Of a stretch of 13,201 nt of DNA, positions 6,842 to 13,201 are shown piece after piece. Each line of letters starts with the position of its first letter. Positions within the stretch are counted from its first letter, which is position 1. The notes under the pieces were generated by a model, which was given only the letters and a program-made list of their open reading frames with translations, was not told the DNA's origin and did not search any database. The translations under genes and the position numbers were made by a program. The stretch comes from Sulfuricurvum sp. Lineage in GTDB: Bacteria > Campylobacterota > Campylobacteria > Campylobacterales > Sulfurimonadaceae. The stretch spans positions 1 to 13,201 of the forward strand of contig DZBC01000029.1 in the NCBI GenBank assembly GCA_022729835.1. The letters run 5' to 3'.

Positions 6842-8221
6842 ATGCAAAAGATGTGGTCTGGGCGTTTTTCGACGCAAACTTCTTCACTACTGGATCAGTT
6901 TAATGCATCCATTATGTTTGATCGCAAACTCTACGCTGAAGATATCGAGGGCTCTGTCGCCCACGCCCGCATGCTTTGCGCACAGGGGATTTTGAATAGC
7001 GATGAGCTGAATCAGATCGAGACGGGGATGGCGCAGGTGCGCGAAGAGATCGCATCGGACCGCTTTGAGTGGCGTATCGGGGATGAAGATCTGCACATGG
7101 CGATTGAGAAGCGTCTCACTGAGATTATTGGTGAAGCAGGTAAAAAGCTCCATACGGCTAGAAGCCGTAACGATCAGGTAGCCGTGGACTTTCGCCGCTT
7201 CGTCTTGCGCAAAAACAGTGAGCTTATCCTTCAGCTGAAAGCCTTGATTCAGGTTCTCATCGACCTAGCCAAACCCCATACCCACACCCTGCTTCCGGGA
7301 ATGACCCATCTGCAGCACGCTCAACCTATCAATTTTGCTTTTCATCTGATGGCTTATGCGGCGATGTTCAAACGCGATATCGAGCGTTTTGAGAGTTCTC
7401 ACAAGCGCAACAACTTCTCTCCGCTTGGATGTGCCGCGCTGGCAGGAACACCTCATAATATCGACAGGTCTATGACGGCTCAAGAACTGGGATTTGAGAG
7501 CGTTAGTATCAATTGTCTTGACACCGTTAGCGACCGTGATTTTGCTTTGGAAATTCTCTTTAACATCTCGACCATGATGATGCATATCTCCCGCATGGCG
7601 GAAGAGTTGGTTTTGTGGTCGAGTTATGAGTTTCGTTTTGTTGAGCTCAGCGATGCCTACTCTACAGGCTCTTCGATTATGCCGCAGAAGAAAAATCCAG
7701 ATGTACCGGAGCTCTTGCGCGGTAAAACAGGTAGGGTGTTTGGCAATCTGATAGGCCTGCTTACCGTAATGAAAGGTCTGCCGCTGGCATACAACAAGGA
7801 CACGCAAGAAGACAAAGAGGGGGTTTTTGACAGTGTCGAAACGGCCCAGATTTCACTTGAAATTCTCAAAGAAGCCCTCTCAACCATGACGATTAAGCCG
7901 CAGTACATGTATCAAGCGTGTAAGGTTGGGCATTTGAGTGCGACTGATTTGGCGGATTATCTGGTCCAACATTGTGGGATTCCCTTTCGTGAGGCCCATC
8001 ACATCACGGGCCGGGCGGTGGCCAAAGCCGAAACAATGGGGATCGATTTGAGTGATATGGATTTTGAGACCCTACATGTGATTGACGAGAGAATCCGCAA
8101 AAATGTGTTGGATTATCTCTCGATTGAACACTCGATGAATGCACGGACTTCTGAGGGCGGCACCGCGACGCTGCGAACGATGGAACAGATCATCTATTTT
8201 GAAAACTACTTAAAGGATTAA
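6842..8221 (+). CDS. argH: argininosuccinate lyase
   Basis: A 459-residue cytoplasmic enzyme of the fumarase/aspartase superfamily that splits argininosuccinate into arginine and fumarate, the last step of arginine synthesis. Motifs in order are MWSGRF near the N-terminus, TARSRNDQ (105-112), HLQHAQP (156-162) and the signature GSSIMPQKKNP (276-286) with the catalytic serine loop. Length is typical. The ATG at 6842 is chosen because GGAGG (6832-6836) lies 5 nt upstream and MQKMWSGRF matches the usual family start; a TTG four codons earlier would put the ribosome site inside the gene. The next gene begins 4 nt after the stop, so the two are probably co-transcribed. No other arginine gene is in view. 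Confidence 0.97.
   Translation: MQKMWSGRFSTQTSSLLDQFNASIMFDRKLYAEDIEGSVAHARMLCAQGILNSDELNQIETGMAQVREEIASDRFEWRIGDEDLHMAIEKRLTEIIGEAGKKLHTARSRNDQVAVDFRRFVLRKNSELILQLKALIQVLIDLAKPHTHTLLPGMTHLQHAQPINFAFHLMAYAAMFKRDIERFESSHKRNNFSPLGCAALAGTPHNIDRSMTAQELGFESVSINCLDTVSDRDFALEILFNISTMMMHISRMAEELVLWSSYEFRFVELSDAYSTGSSIMPQKKNPDVPELLRGKTGRVFGNLIGLLTVMKGLPLAYNKDTQEDKEGVFDSVETAQISLEILKEALSTMTIKPQYMYQACKVGHLSATDLADYLVQHCGIPFREAHHITGRAVAKAETMGIDLSDMDFETLHVIDERIRKNVLDYLSIEHSMNARTSEGGTATLRTMEQIIYFENYLKD
7904..7911. repeat. iterated palindrome core (TACATGTA)
   Basis: Core eight-mer inside argH, read as tac-atg-tat (YMY), the third possible frame. A near copy, CTACATGTGA, lies at 8072-8081. Confidence 0.6.
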
Positions 8222-8225
8222 ACCT

Positions 8226-8690
8226 ATGACGGTGACGATTTCCCATCTCGATGCGATGCGCTTTGAGGCGAAAACCGCCAACGGCTCTTTTGTGATTGAC
8301 TGCCCGACCATCTCTCCGATTGAGTACTTTTTGAGCGGTTTGATAGCTTGTAGTGCTTCAGATATGATCGCAATTCCGAACAATCAAGGCAAAACGGTAC
8401 GCCATCTTTGCGTACGTGGCGACGTAGTGCGCAACGGCGATTTCCCCAAAAAATTTAATACCCTACACTTGCTTTATCATTTCGATTCCGATGCGGATGA
8501 TACGACGGCGCTTCGCTGGGTGATGGCCAGCATTGAGACCTACTGCTCTACCATCAATACGGTACGCTCTAGCGTCGAAATCACGTATGATGTGATCCAC
8601 AACGGAGCGACTTTGCGCAGCAACGAGAAGATTATCAGCGGAGGCGGCAGCGTCATTGACATGGGCAACATCGAAAGTTGCCCAGCTTAA
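8226..8690 (+). CDS. OsmC/Ohr-family protein, probable thiol peroxidase
   Basis: A 154-residue protein of the OsmC/Ohr fold, whose members reduce organic hydroperoxides with a pair of cysteines. The family core SPIEYFLSGLIACSASDM (residues 30-47) contains Cys42, the probable peroxidatic residue. Cys107 in ETYCSTI is the probable resolving residue. Cys26 and Cys62 are additional, and Cys152 lies near the C-terminus. No signal peptide is present, so it is cytoplasmic. AAGGA lies 8 nt before the ATG, overlapping the end of argH. Its role beside argH is not obvious, and this may be a simple transcriptional unit rather than a pathway. It belongs to the general OsmC branch; whether it acts on peroxides or another thiol substrate cannot be told. 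Confidence 0.82.
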   Translation: MTVTISHLDAMRFEAKTANGSFVIDCPTISPIEYFLSGLIACSASDMIAIPNNQGKTVRHLCVRGDVVRNGDFPKKFNTLHLLYHFDSDADDTTALRWVMASIETYCSTINTVRSSVEITYDVIHNGATLRSNEKIISGGGSVIDMGNIESCPA

Positions 8691-8696
8691 GCAGCT

Positions 8697-8706
8697 TTAC
8701 ATGTAA
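8697..8706. repeat. iterated palindrome copy, exact TTACATGTAA, in convergent gap
   Basis: Exact ten-base palindrome in the 31-nt gap between the osmC and hit stops. Its context, GCTTTACATGTAAGC, resembles the copy at 9109-9124 on the other side of hit. Alternative pairing gives only a 4-bp stem, so I do not call it a terminator. Confidence 0.85.
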
Positions 8707-8721
8707 GCACCCAAAGTTCTT

Positions 8722-9078
8722 TTAGAGGAAGTCTTTGGGATCGGCATCGGCAAAGTGTCCCCATGAGAGCTTTGCGCCGCCAAGCAGATGAAAGTGTAGA
8801 TGTTTGACCTCTTGTCCTCCGTTTTCTCCGATATTGGTAATGACGCGATAGCCTGATTGATCAATGTTGACGTGCTTGGCGACTTGTTGGATAAACGGAG
8901 TCATCCCATGCATCATCTCCGCTGTGAGTTCATTGAAACTATCGACATGATGCTTGGGAATCACCAGAATATGTACCGGTGCTTTAGGGTTGATATCGTG
9001 AAAAGCGATAAAGTCATCGTTTTCGAGTACCTTGTTTGACGGGATTTCATGATTGGCAATTTTGCAGAAAATGCACAT
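8722..9078 (-). CDS. HIT-family nucleotide-binding hydrolase (HinT-like)
   Basis: A 118-residue histidine triad protein. Relatives of this size, such as HinT, hydrolyse purine nucleoside phosphoramidates and aminoacyl-adenylates. It has the triad HLHFHLLGG (His93, His95 and His97) and the N-terminal CIFCKI pair (Cys2 and Cys5) that binds zinc in many members. Length is typical. The ATG is preceded by an AAAGG ribosome site. It is the only minus-strand gene here, convergent with osmC 31 nt away and divergent from pheS across 134 nt. A HIT gene next to pheS-pheT is, as I remember, also found in Campylobacter. A link to scavenging of aminoacyl-AMP from the synthetase is attractive but inferred. 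Confidence 0.93.
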   Translation of the reverse strand: MCIFCKIANHEIPSNKVLENDDFIAFHDINPKAPVHILVIPKHHVDSFNELTAEMMHGMTPFIQQVAKHVNIDQSGYRVITNIGENGGQEVKHLHFHLLGGAKLSWGHFADADPKDFL

Positions 9079-9079
9079 G

Positions 9080-9092
9080 GAGAACCTTTCTC
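9080..9092 (-). promoter_or_regulatory. small hairpin holding the hit ribosome site
   Basis: On the minus strand GAGAA-AGG-TTCTC forms a 5-bp stem with the AGG of the Shine-Dalgarno sequence in its loop, ending one base before the start codon. It is short and may have no regulatory role. Confidence 0.25.
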
Positions 9093-9103
9093 AATTTTTT
9101 GTC

Positions 9104-9109
9104 ATTGTA
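9104..9109 (-). promoter_or_regulatory. probable -10 box of the hit gene
   Basis: TACAAT on the minus strand ends 25 nt before the hit ATG. No -35 match is visible. Its first base is shared with the 16-bp palindrome at 9109-9124, so a protein bound to the palindrome would cover the promoter spacer. Confidence 0.45.
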
Positions 9110-9124
9110 GCTTACATGTAAGCT
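9109..9124. repeat. 16-bp perfect palindrome, extended TTACATGTAA
   Basis: AGCTTACATGTAAGCT is its own reverse complement. It is the longest perfect form of the motif found repeatedly in the window, and it lies in the divergent hit-pheS intergenic region beside the hit -10 box. The flanking base pair (T9108/T9125) breaks the symmetry. Confidence 0.9.
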
Positions 9125-9177
9125 TATCTCTCTTAAAGCGGCGCGACTGCTGAAGCTGTTTATAAATCACTTTGGAT

Positions 9178-9183
9178 TACAAT
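9178..9183 (+). promoter_or_regulatory. probable -10 box of the pheS-pheT-aroA operon
   Basis: TACAAT ends 29 nt before the pheS start and precedes a good GGAG ribosome site (9201-9204). No convincing -35 element is visible, which is common for Campylobacterota housekeeping promoters. No leader-peptide attenuator rich in Phe codons was found in 9125-9212. Confidence 0.5.
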
Positions 9184-9212
9184 TCGCGCAATTTACCTAC
9201 GGAGAAACGCTA

Positions 9213-10205
9213 TTGAAAACGTGGTATGAAGCGATTGAATCGGCTCAAAGCGTAGAACGCATAGAAGAGATACGGATCGCGGTTTTTGGAAAAAAAGGGG
9301 AGCTTGCAGAGGCATTTGCCGCCATGAAAAATGCTCCAGATGATCAAAAGGCTTTGATCGCCAAAGAGCTCAACGAACATAAAAATGCGTTGAGTGTTTT
9401 ACTCAATGATCGCAAAGCGCTTTTGCAGCTCCAAGAGCTTGAGGCTGCGATGAAAGCCGAAGCCATCGATGTAACGCTCTATGCGCCGACATCTCAGCGC
9501 GGCGCTTTGCATCCGGTGATGGAGACGATGGATCGGATTGTTGACTATTTCGTATCGATGAACTTTGCGGTGCAGACTGGGCCGATGGTTGAAGATGATT
9601 TCCACAACTTTGAAGCGCTCAATCTGCCAAAGCACCATCCAGCGCGGGACATGCAAGATACTTTTTATTTTAAAGATCAGATGCTGCTGCGCACCCATAC
9701 GTCGCCGGTTCAGATCCGCACAATGCTTCAAAACAAACCGCCGATTCGCATGATTGCTCCGGGCAGCGTCTTTCGCCGCGACTACGATATCACCCATACG
9801 CCGATGTTTCATCAGGTGGAAGGGTTGCTCGTAGACAAAGAGGGCGCCGTCTCTTTTGCCAATTTGAAGTTTATTTTAGAAGACTTTTTGAAGTATATGT
9901 TCGGCGACGTCAATGTCCGTTTTCGCCCCAGTTTCTTCCCTTTTACGGAGCCTTCGGCCGAGGTGGACATTAGTTGTATCTTCTGTCACGGCGAAGGGTG
10001 TCGCGTCTGTTCCAAAACAGGATGGCTGGAAGTTTTGGGCTGTGGGATTGTTGATCCCAACGTCTTTGAAGCGGTCGGTTATAAAGATGTGAGCGGCTAT
10101 GCGTTTGGTTTGGGTGTCGAGCGCTTTGCGATGTTGATTCACTGCGTCGGCGATTTGAGATCGCTCTTTGAGGGAGATTTGAGATTGTTGGAGCAGATGA
10201 AATGA
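9213..10205 (+). CDS. pheS: phenylalanyl-tRNA synthetase alpha subunit
   Basis: The 330-residue catalytic alpha subunit of the alpha2-beta2 enzyme that charges tRNA-Phe. An N-terminal helical coiled-coil arm (about 1-85) binds tRNA. The class II core has motif 2 around PGSVFRRDYDITHTPMFHQ (183-201), then FFPFTEPSAEVD (241-252) and motif 3 GLGVERFAM (299-307). SGYAFG (294-299) keeps the small Ala297 that limits the amino acid pocket to Phe. A CxxC-x4-CxxC knuckle (Cys255, 258, 263 and 266), found in many bacterial PheS, is present. The start is TTG at 9213, supported by GGAGAAA about 8 nt upstream and the usual N-terminus. The stop overlaps the pheT ATG by 4 nt. Confidence 0.97.
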   Translation: MKTWYEAIESAQSVERIEEIRIAVFGKKGELAEAFAAMKNAPDDQKALIAKELNEHKNALSVLLNDRKALLQLQELEAAMKAEAIDVTLYAPTSQRGALHPVMETMDRIVDYFVSMNFAVQTGPMVEDDFHNFEALNLPKHHPARDMQDTFYFKDQMLLRTHTSPVQIRTMLQNKPPIRMIAPGSVFRRDYDITHTPMFHQVEGLLVDKEGAVSFANLKFILEDFLKYMFGDVNVRFRPSFFPFTEPSAEVDISCIFCHGEGCRVCSKTGWLEVLGCGIVDPNVFEAVGYKDVSGYAFGLGVERFAMLIHCVGDLRSLFEGDLRLLEQMK

Positions 10206-12538
10206 TAGTGACCAAAAGTTGGCTAAACGAATTTGTTGAGATCAGTGATCTCTCGAGCGAACATCTGTGCAAAACCTTCAATGCTATCGGCTTAGAGGTG
10301 GACAGTGTCACCCGTTTCACCCTGCCGCCCAAGGTAGTTTTAGGCAAGGTGCTCGAGTGTGTCGCGCATCCCGACGCCAGCAAACTCAGTGTCTGTCAGG
10401 TCGATGTGGGCAGCGCGGTGCGCCAGATCGTCTGCGGGGCCTCGAATGTGCGCTCCGATATTTATGTACCGGTGGCGATGATCGGAGCGGAGATGCCCGG
10501 CGGTTTGGTGATCAAACCTGTTGTGTTGCGCGGCGTTCAGAGCGAAGGAATGATTTGCTCATCAAGTGAGCTTGGTTTGCCTAAGCTTGAGGAGGGAATC
10601 ATGGTGCTTGACGAGAGTATCGGTGATTTGGAGTTGGGAAAAGCCTTAAATCTCTACCCAGCGCTGGAAGATGACCTCATCGAGATAGAGTTAACGGCCA
10701 ATCGCGGTGATTGTCTGAGTATTCACGGGGTGGCACGCGATTTGAGCGCGGCTCTTGGACGTAGTATGCGTGAGATAGTGATCGATAAGGAAAAAGAGGG
10801 GCGTATCGGTATTGGACGTATTGCACATCTGCACCAAAGTGAATCTTTGGAAGCAGATTTGTCGTATCGCGCTGCCGATGTGACGTCGCTGGAGCTACCT
10901 GTGCTGGTGCGTTTACGTCTGGCTCAGCTTGAAGAGACGTATGTGGGTGCGCTCGAAGGTCTACTGCTCTATGTGGTGCATGCGACGGGTGTGATCATGC
11001 GTCTGTATGACCGCAAAGCCTTCGGACTTTCAGATGAGCAGAAGTTGATGATCGATCTGGGGCATGATGAAGAGGGCTTTGGCGTGTTGCGCGGTGCTTC
11101 GGGGGTGGTCTCGACCATCGGCGTGTCTCAAGATGATGGGAGCAAGCCGGATCTTGGAGATGCGAAGGTACTGATCGAAGCGAGCTATGTCGATCCTGAG
11201 CTGATCGCGCGTCAAATGGCGCAGAGCAAACGCAAAAGTTCTCCTTTGTACTACCGCAGCGCGCGCGGGAGTGAGCCGCATCTCGACTTTGGGCTAAGCT
11301 ACTTTTTTGATATGTTGGGCGCCAATGCGGAAGCGAAGATCTACGGAGGTAGTATCGATGTGACTCAGAGTGTGCAACCCTTACATGTAACGGTCAGTGC
11401 TGAGACGATCAACGCTTTTATCGGTGCCAAAATTGAAAAAACGACCATTATGCAGATTCTCAAAAAGCTGGGATTTTCTATTGAAAAGTCGCAGGGGGAA
11501 CAGTTTGCGGTAGAAGTACCACGCTTTCGCCATGATATTGTTAATCGGCAAGATATTGTTGAGGAGATTGTGCGCTTGGTCGGCATCGACAATATTCCAT
11601 CCAAACCTTTTGCGTTTAAGGAAGATTTTCGTTTCAATGACGATTATCGTGATTATCAAAAACGTCGTGAATACCGCTACAAAGCGGCCTACAGCGGCTT
11701 TTTTGAGAGTGTGCATTTTGTCTTTGCGGAGAAGCAGAAACTTGAGAGTTTCGGCTTTACATGTACGCATGAGAGCAAAGCGCTTCTTAACCCCATCACG
11801 GCCAATTTTGATACTTTGCGTCCAACCCTGATGCTGGGCCTGCTTGAAGCCGCGAGTCTCAATGCAAAGTCGGGACAGAAGCGCATTGCGCTTTTTGAGA
11901 TCGGCTCCGTGTTTGATCCGCAGCGTAACGAATCGATGTCCATGTCGATGCTTTACTGCGGACATGTCACGGTTGAGGGGCTTGATAACGCCGGACGTCC
12001 GGAGATGATCGATTTTGCTAGGTTTGTTCAAAAAGTCTCTGATGTGATCGGTGATTTCACCCTTAAAGCCGTAGCGCAAGCAGCTCCGTTGATGCATCCG
12101 TATCAGGCGGCGCAGATCATTCAAAACAATAAAGAGATCGGTACGTTGTTTAAACTCCATCCAGACATTCAAGCGGCGTACGATCTTGAGGCGGCGTTTA
12201 TATGTGAGCTTGACTTTGATGCGCTGGAATATGCCCTCAAAACAGCCAAACCTTACTCGAAGTATCAGGCTTCATATCGTGATTTGAGCCTCGTGGTGCC
12301 TGATGAGCTACGCTATGAGCTACTCTGTGAGTCGATTGAGCGTAGCAAAAGCGTCGATGTGATTCGTTTTTATCCGGTGGATCGCTACAAAGATGTCGCG
12401 CTTGGCGAGTGCAGCTCTTTGACGCTTCGCTTTGTCCTTCAGTCGCTTGAAAAGACGCTGAGCGAGGATGATATCAACTCTGCGATGGAGGGGATTCTCA
12501 GCGCGCTCACTTTTGAATTTGGGGTGGTACTTCGATGA
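10202..12538 (+). CDS. pheT: phenylalanyl-tRNA synthetase beta subunit with divergent editing domain
   Basis: The 778-residue beta subunit, normal in length. Domains in order: N-terminal segment MIVTKSWLNEF; EMAP-like tRNA-binding domain (about 40-150, with HPDASKLSVCQVD and VRGVQS-type end LRGVQSEGM at 109-117); B3/B4 region (about 205-385); B5 (about 394-467, with VPRFRHDI at 439-446); a catalytic-like domain (about 480-675); and a C-terminal FDX-ACB anticodon domain (about 684-778, SYRDLSLVVP). The B3/B4 region lacks the usual editing signatures: a segment aligned by eye to GQPMHAFD reads ATGVIMRLYD, and no TDASHRYERG-like motif is present. It starts inside the pheS stop and ends with an ATGA overlap into aroA. 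The enzyme identity is firm; loss of proofreading is inference. Confidence 0.97.
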   Translation: MIVTKSWLNEFVEISDLSSEHLCKTFNAIGLEVDSVTRFTLPPKVVLGKVLECVAHPDASKLSVCQVDVGSAVRQIVCGASNVRSDIYVPVAMIGAEMPGGLVIKPVVLRGVQSEGMICSSSELGLPKLEEGIMVLDESIGDLELGKALNLYPALEDDLIEIELTANRGDCLSIHGVARDLSAALGRSMREIVIDKEKEGRIGIGRIAHLHQSESLEADLSYRAADVTSLELPVLVRLRLAQLEETYVGALEGLLLYVVHATGVIMRLYDRKAFGLSDEQKLMIDLGHDEEGFGVLRGASGVVSTIGVSQDDGSKPDLGDAKVLIEASYVDPELIARQMAQSKRKSSPLYYRSARGSEPHLDFGLSYFFDMLGANAEAKIYGGSIDVTQSVQPLHVTVSAETINAFIGAKIEKTTIMQILKKLGFSIEKSQGEQFAVEVPRFRHDIVNRQDIVEEIVRLVGIDNIPSKPFAFKEDFRFNDDYRDYQKRREYRYKAAYSGFFESVHFVFAEKQKLESFGFTCTHESKALLNPITANFDTLRPTLMLGLLEAASLNAKSGQKRIALFEIGSVFDPQRNESMSMSMLYCGHVTVEGLDNAGRPEMIDFARFVQKVSDVIGDFTLKAVAQAAPLMHPYQAAQIIQNNKEIGTLFKLHPDIQAAYDLEAAFICELDFDALEYALKTAKPYSKYQASYRDLSLVVPDELRYELLCESIERSKSVDVIRFYPVDRYKDVALGECSSLTLRFVLQSLEKTLSEDDINSAMEGILSALTFEFGVVLR
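11381..11390. repeat. iterated palindrome copy, exact TTACATGTAA
   Basis: Exact ten-base palindrome inside pheT, read as tta-cat-gta-acg (LHVT, residues 394-397) at the start of the B5 domain. Confidence 0.85.
11757..11766. repeat. iterated palindrome copy (TTACATGTAC)
   Basis: Nine of ten bases match, inside pheT, read as ttt-aca-tgt-acg (FTCT), a different frame from the other pheT copy. Confidence 0.75.
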
Positions 12539-13201
12539 ATCGTTATTGTGTCGAGCCGGTTGGCTCTTTTGAGTTGGTCACAGATGAAATTGCACCGGAC
12601 AAATCGATCTCGCATCGTAGCGCGATGTTTGCGACTTTGGCCGAAGGTACAACCATTATCAGGAATTTTCTTCGTGCGGAAGATACGCTCAATACTTTGA
12701 ATATCGTCAAAGCCCTTGGTGCCGAGGTAGAGGATGACGGAGCGGTGATTCGTATTGTTTCGGCGGGAATCAAAGAGACGCCAGAGATTCTTGATTGCGG
12801 TAATTCGGGAACGGGAATGCGGCTTTTTTGTGGTCTTTTGGCCTCAGCCCAAGGGCATTTTGTCTTGACGGGCGATGCGTATCTCAAGCGGCGTCCTATG
12901 AAGCGGGTGAGTGCTCCGCTGCGCGCTATCGGAACAAAACTTGATGGACGTGACAACGGCAATCTCGCACCGCTGAGTATTCGCGGCGGATCGTTGAAGG
13001 CTTTTCATTATGAGAGTCCGATCGCTTCGGCTCAAGTCAAAAGTGCGATGATTCTGGCTGCATTACATGCTGATGGACCCTGTACCTTTGTTGAACCGGA
13101 GCTTAGCCGTGACCATACCGAGCGGATGCTTCGGGGTATGGGCGCCGCCTTACATGTAGAGGGTACGACTACGACCATTGAGCCGCTACAATCCCTGCTG
13201 A
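12535..13201 (+). CDS. aroA: EPSP synthase (3-phosphoshikimate 1-carboxyvinyltransferase), 3' end outside window
   Basis: The first 222 codons of the shikimate-pathway enzyme that joins phosphoenolpyruvate to shikimate-3-phosphate, giving EPSP, the precursor of chorismate. Visible motifs are DKSISHRSAM (22-31, with the substrate-binding Lys and Arg), DCGNSGTGMRL (87-97), a GDAYLKRRPM segment (113-122), SPIASAQVKSAM (161-172) and SRDHTERML (191-199). The reading frame stays open to the last base, and about half of a normal protein (roughly 425-430 residues) is present. The ATG overlaps the pheT stop (ATGA), so it is translationally coupled to the Phe-tRNA synthetase genes. This ties aromatic amino acid synthesis to phenylalanine use. 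pheT-aroA linkage is, as I remember, seen in other Campylobacterota. Confidence 0.96.
   Translation, partial: MNRYCVEPVGSFELVTDEIAPDKSISHRSAMFATLAEGTTIIRNFLRAEDTLNTLNIVKALGAEVEDDGAVIRIVSAGIKETPEILDCGNSGTGMRLFCGLLASAQGHFVLTGDAYLKRRPMKRVSAPLRAIGTKLDGRDNGNLAPLSIRGGSLKAFHYESPIASAQVKSAMILAALHADGPCTFVEPELSRDHTERMLRGMGAALHVEGTTTTIEPLQSLL
13150..13159. repeat. iterated palindrome copy (TTACATGTAG)
   Basis: Nine of ten bases match, inside aroA, read as tta-cat-gta-gag (LHVE). Confidence 0.75.

Noticed and set aside
8691..8721. A bidirectional terminator between the osmC and hit genes
   Set aside because: Only a 4-bp stem with a mismatched loop can be drawn and no T-tract follows on the plus strand; the palindrome belongs to the dispersed family.
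9080..9100. GAGAACCTTTCTC followed by Ts as a plus-strand terminator
   Set aside because: No plus-strand gene reads into it; it lies in the leader of the minus-strand hit gene, where the hairpin loop is the ribosome site.
9125..9212. A phenylalanine leader-peptide attenuator or T-box before pheS
   Set aside because: No short frame rich in Phe codons, no terminator stem and no T-box consensus is visible in this 88-nt stretch.
11962..11969. GACATGTC as a further copy of the iterated palindrome
   Set aside because: It shares only the ACATGT core and differs at the flanking T/A pair found in the other copies.
11381..12172. A 263-codon minus-strand open frame opposite pheT
   Set aside because: PheT on the plus strand has clear B5 and later domains here; the antisense translation is Arg/Lys rich with no domain.
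1..13201. A defence system, CRISPR array, mobile element or biosynthetic cluster
   Set aside because: All sizeable genes are core metabolism or translation. No integrase, transposase, nuclease, spaced repeat array or sharp change in base composition was seen.

Overview
The window looks like ordinary chromosomal core sequence from a member of the Campylobacterota (Epsilonproteobacteria), probably a free-living, relatively GC-rich lineage near Sulfurimonas/Sulfuricurvum. I infer this from protein character and gene order. The run polyprenyl synthase - hemA - proS - fxsA-like - hemC matches, as I remember it, Campylobacter jejuni Cj0541-Cj0545. The block HIT protein - pheS - pheT - aroA is also a recognisable Campylobacterota arrangement. 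GC looks close to 50 percent by eye. No insertion sequence, phage gene, CRISPR array, rRNA or tRNA gene was seen.

Layout. Positions 1-349 hold a small hypothetical protein whose beginning is unclear, possibly because of a frame disruption. Positions 354-6372 are one tightly packed plus-strand operon: polyprenyl diphosphate synthase (ispB-like), glutamyl-tRNA reductase (hemA), prolyl-tRNA synthetase (proS), an FxsA-family membrane protein, a secreted DsbA/DsbC-like thiol:disulfide oxidoreductase, and hydroxymethylbilane synthase (hemC). Junctions are 1-4 nt overlaps, one 47 nt overlap, and one abutting pair. A small secreted c-type cytochrome (6467-6802) follows with its own promoter-like sequence. 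Then come argH (6842-8221) and an OsmC-family protein (8226-8690) 4 nt apart. One minus-strand gene, a HIT-family protein (8722-9078), is convergent with osmC and divergent from pheS. The window ends with the overlapping operon pheS - pheT - aroA, the last cut by the window edge.

Function. The first operon joins early and middle steps of heme synthesis (HemA reduces Glu-tRNA, HemC assembles the tetrapyrrole chain) with isoprenoid-tail synthesis for quinones, prolyl-tRNA charging and periplasmic disulfide chemistry. The neighbouring cytochrome c needs both heme and thiol chemistry for maturation, so a respiratory theme is plausible. The second operon charges tRNA-Phe and makes chorismate precursors, linking aromatic amino acid synthesis and use.

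The most unusual signal is at DNA level. The palindrome TACATGTA, usually within TTACATGTAA, occurs ten times in 13.2 kb, where about 0.2 would be expected by chance. It lies in all three reading frames of genes and in intergenic DNA, including a 16-bp perfect version between the hit and pheS promoters. This resembles a highly iterated palindrome, as HIP1 is in cyanobacteria, and its role is unknown to me. A second point of interest is that the PheT editing domain lacks the usual proofreading signatures.
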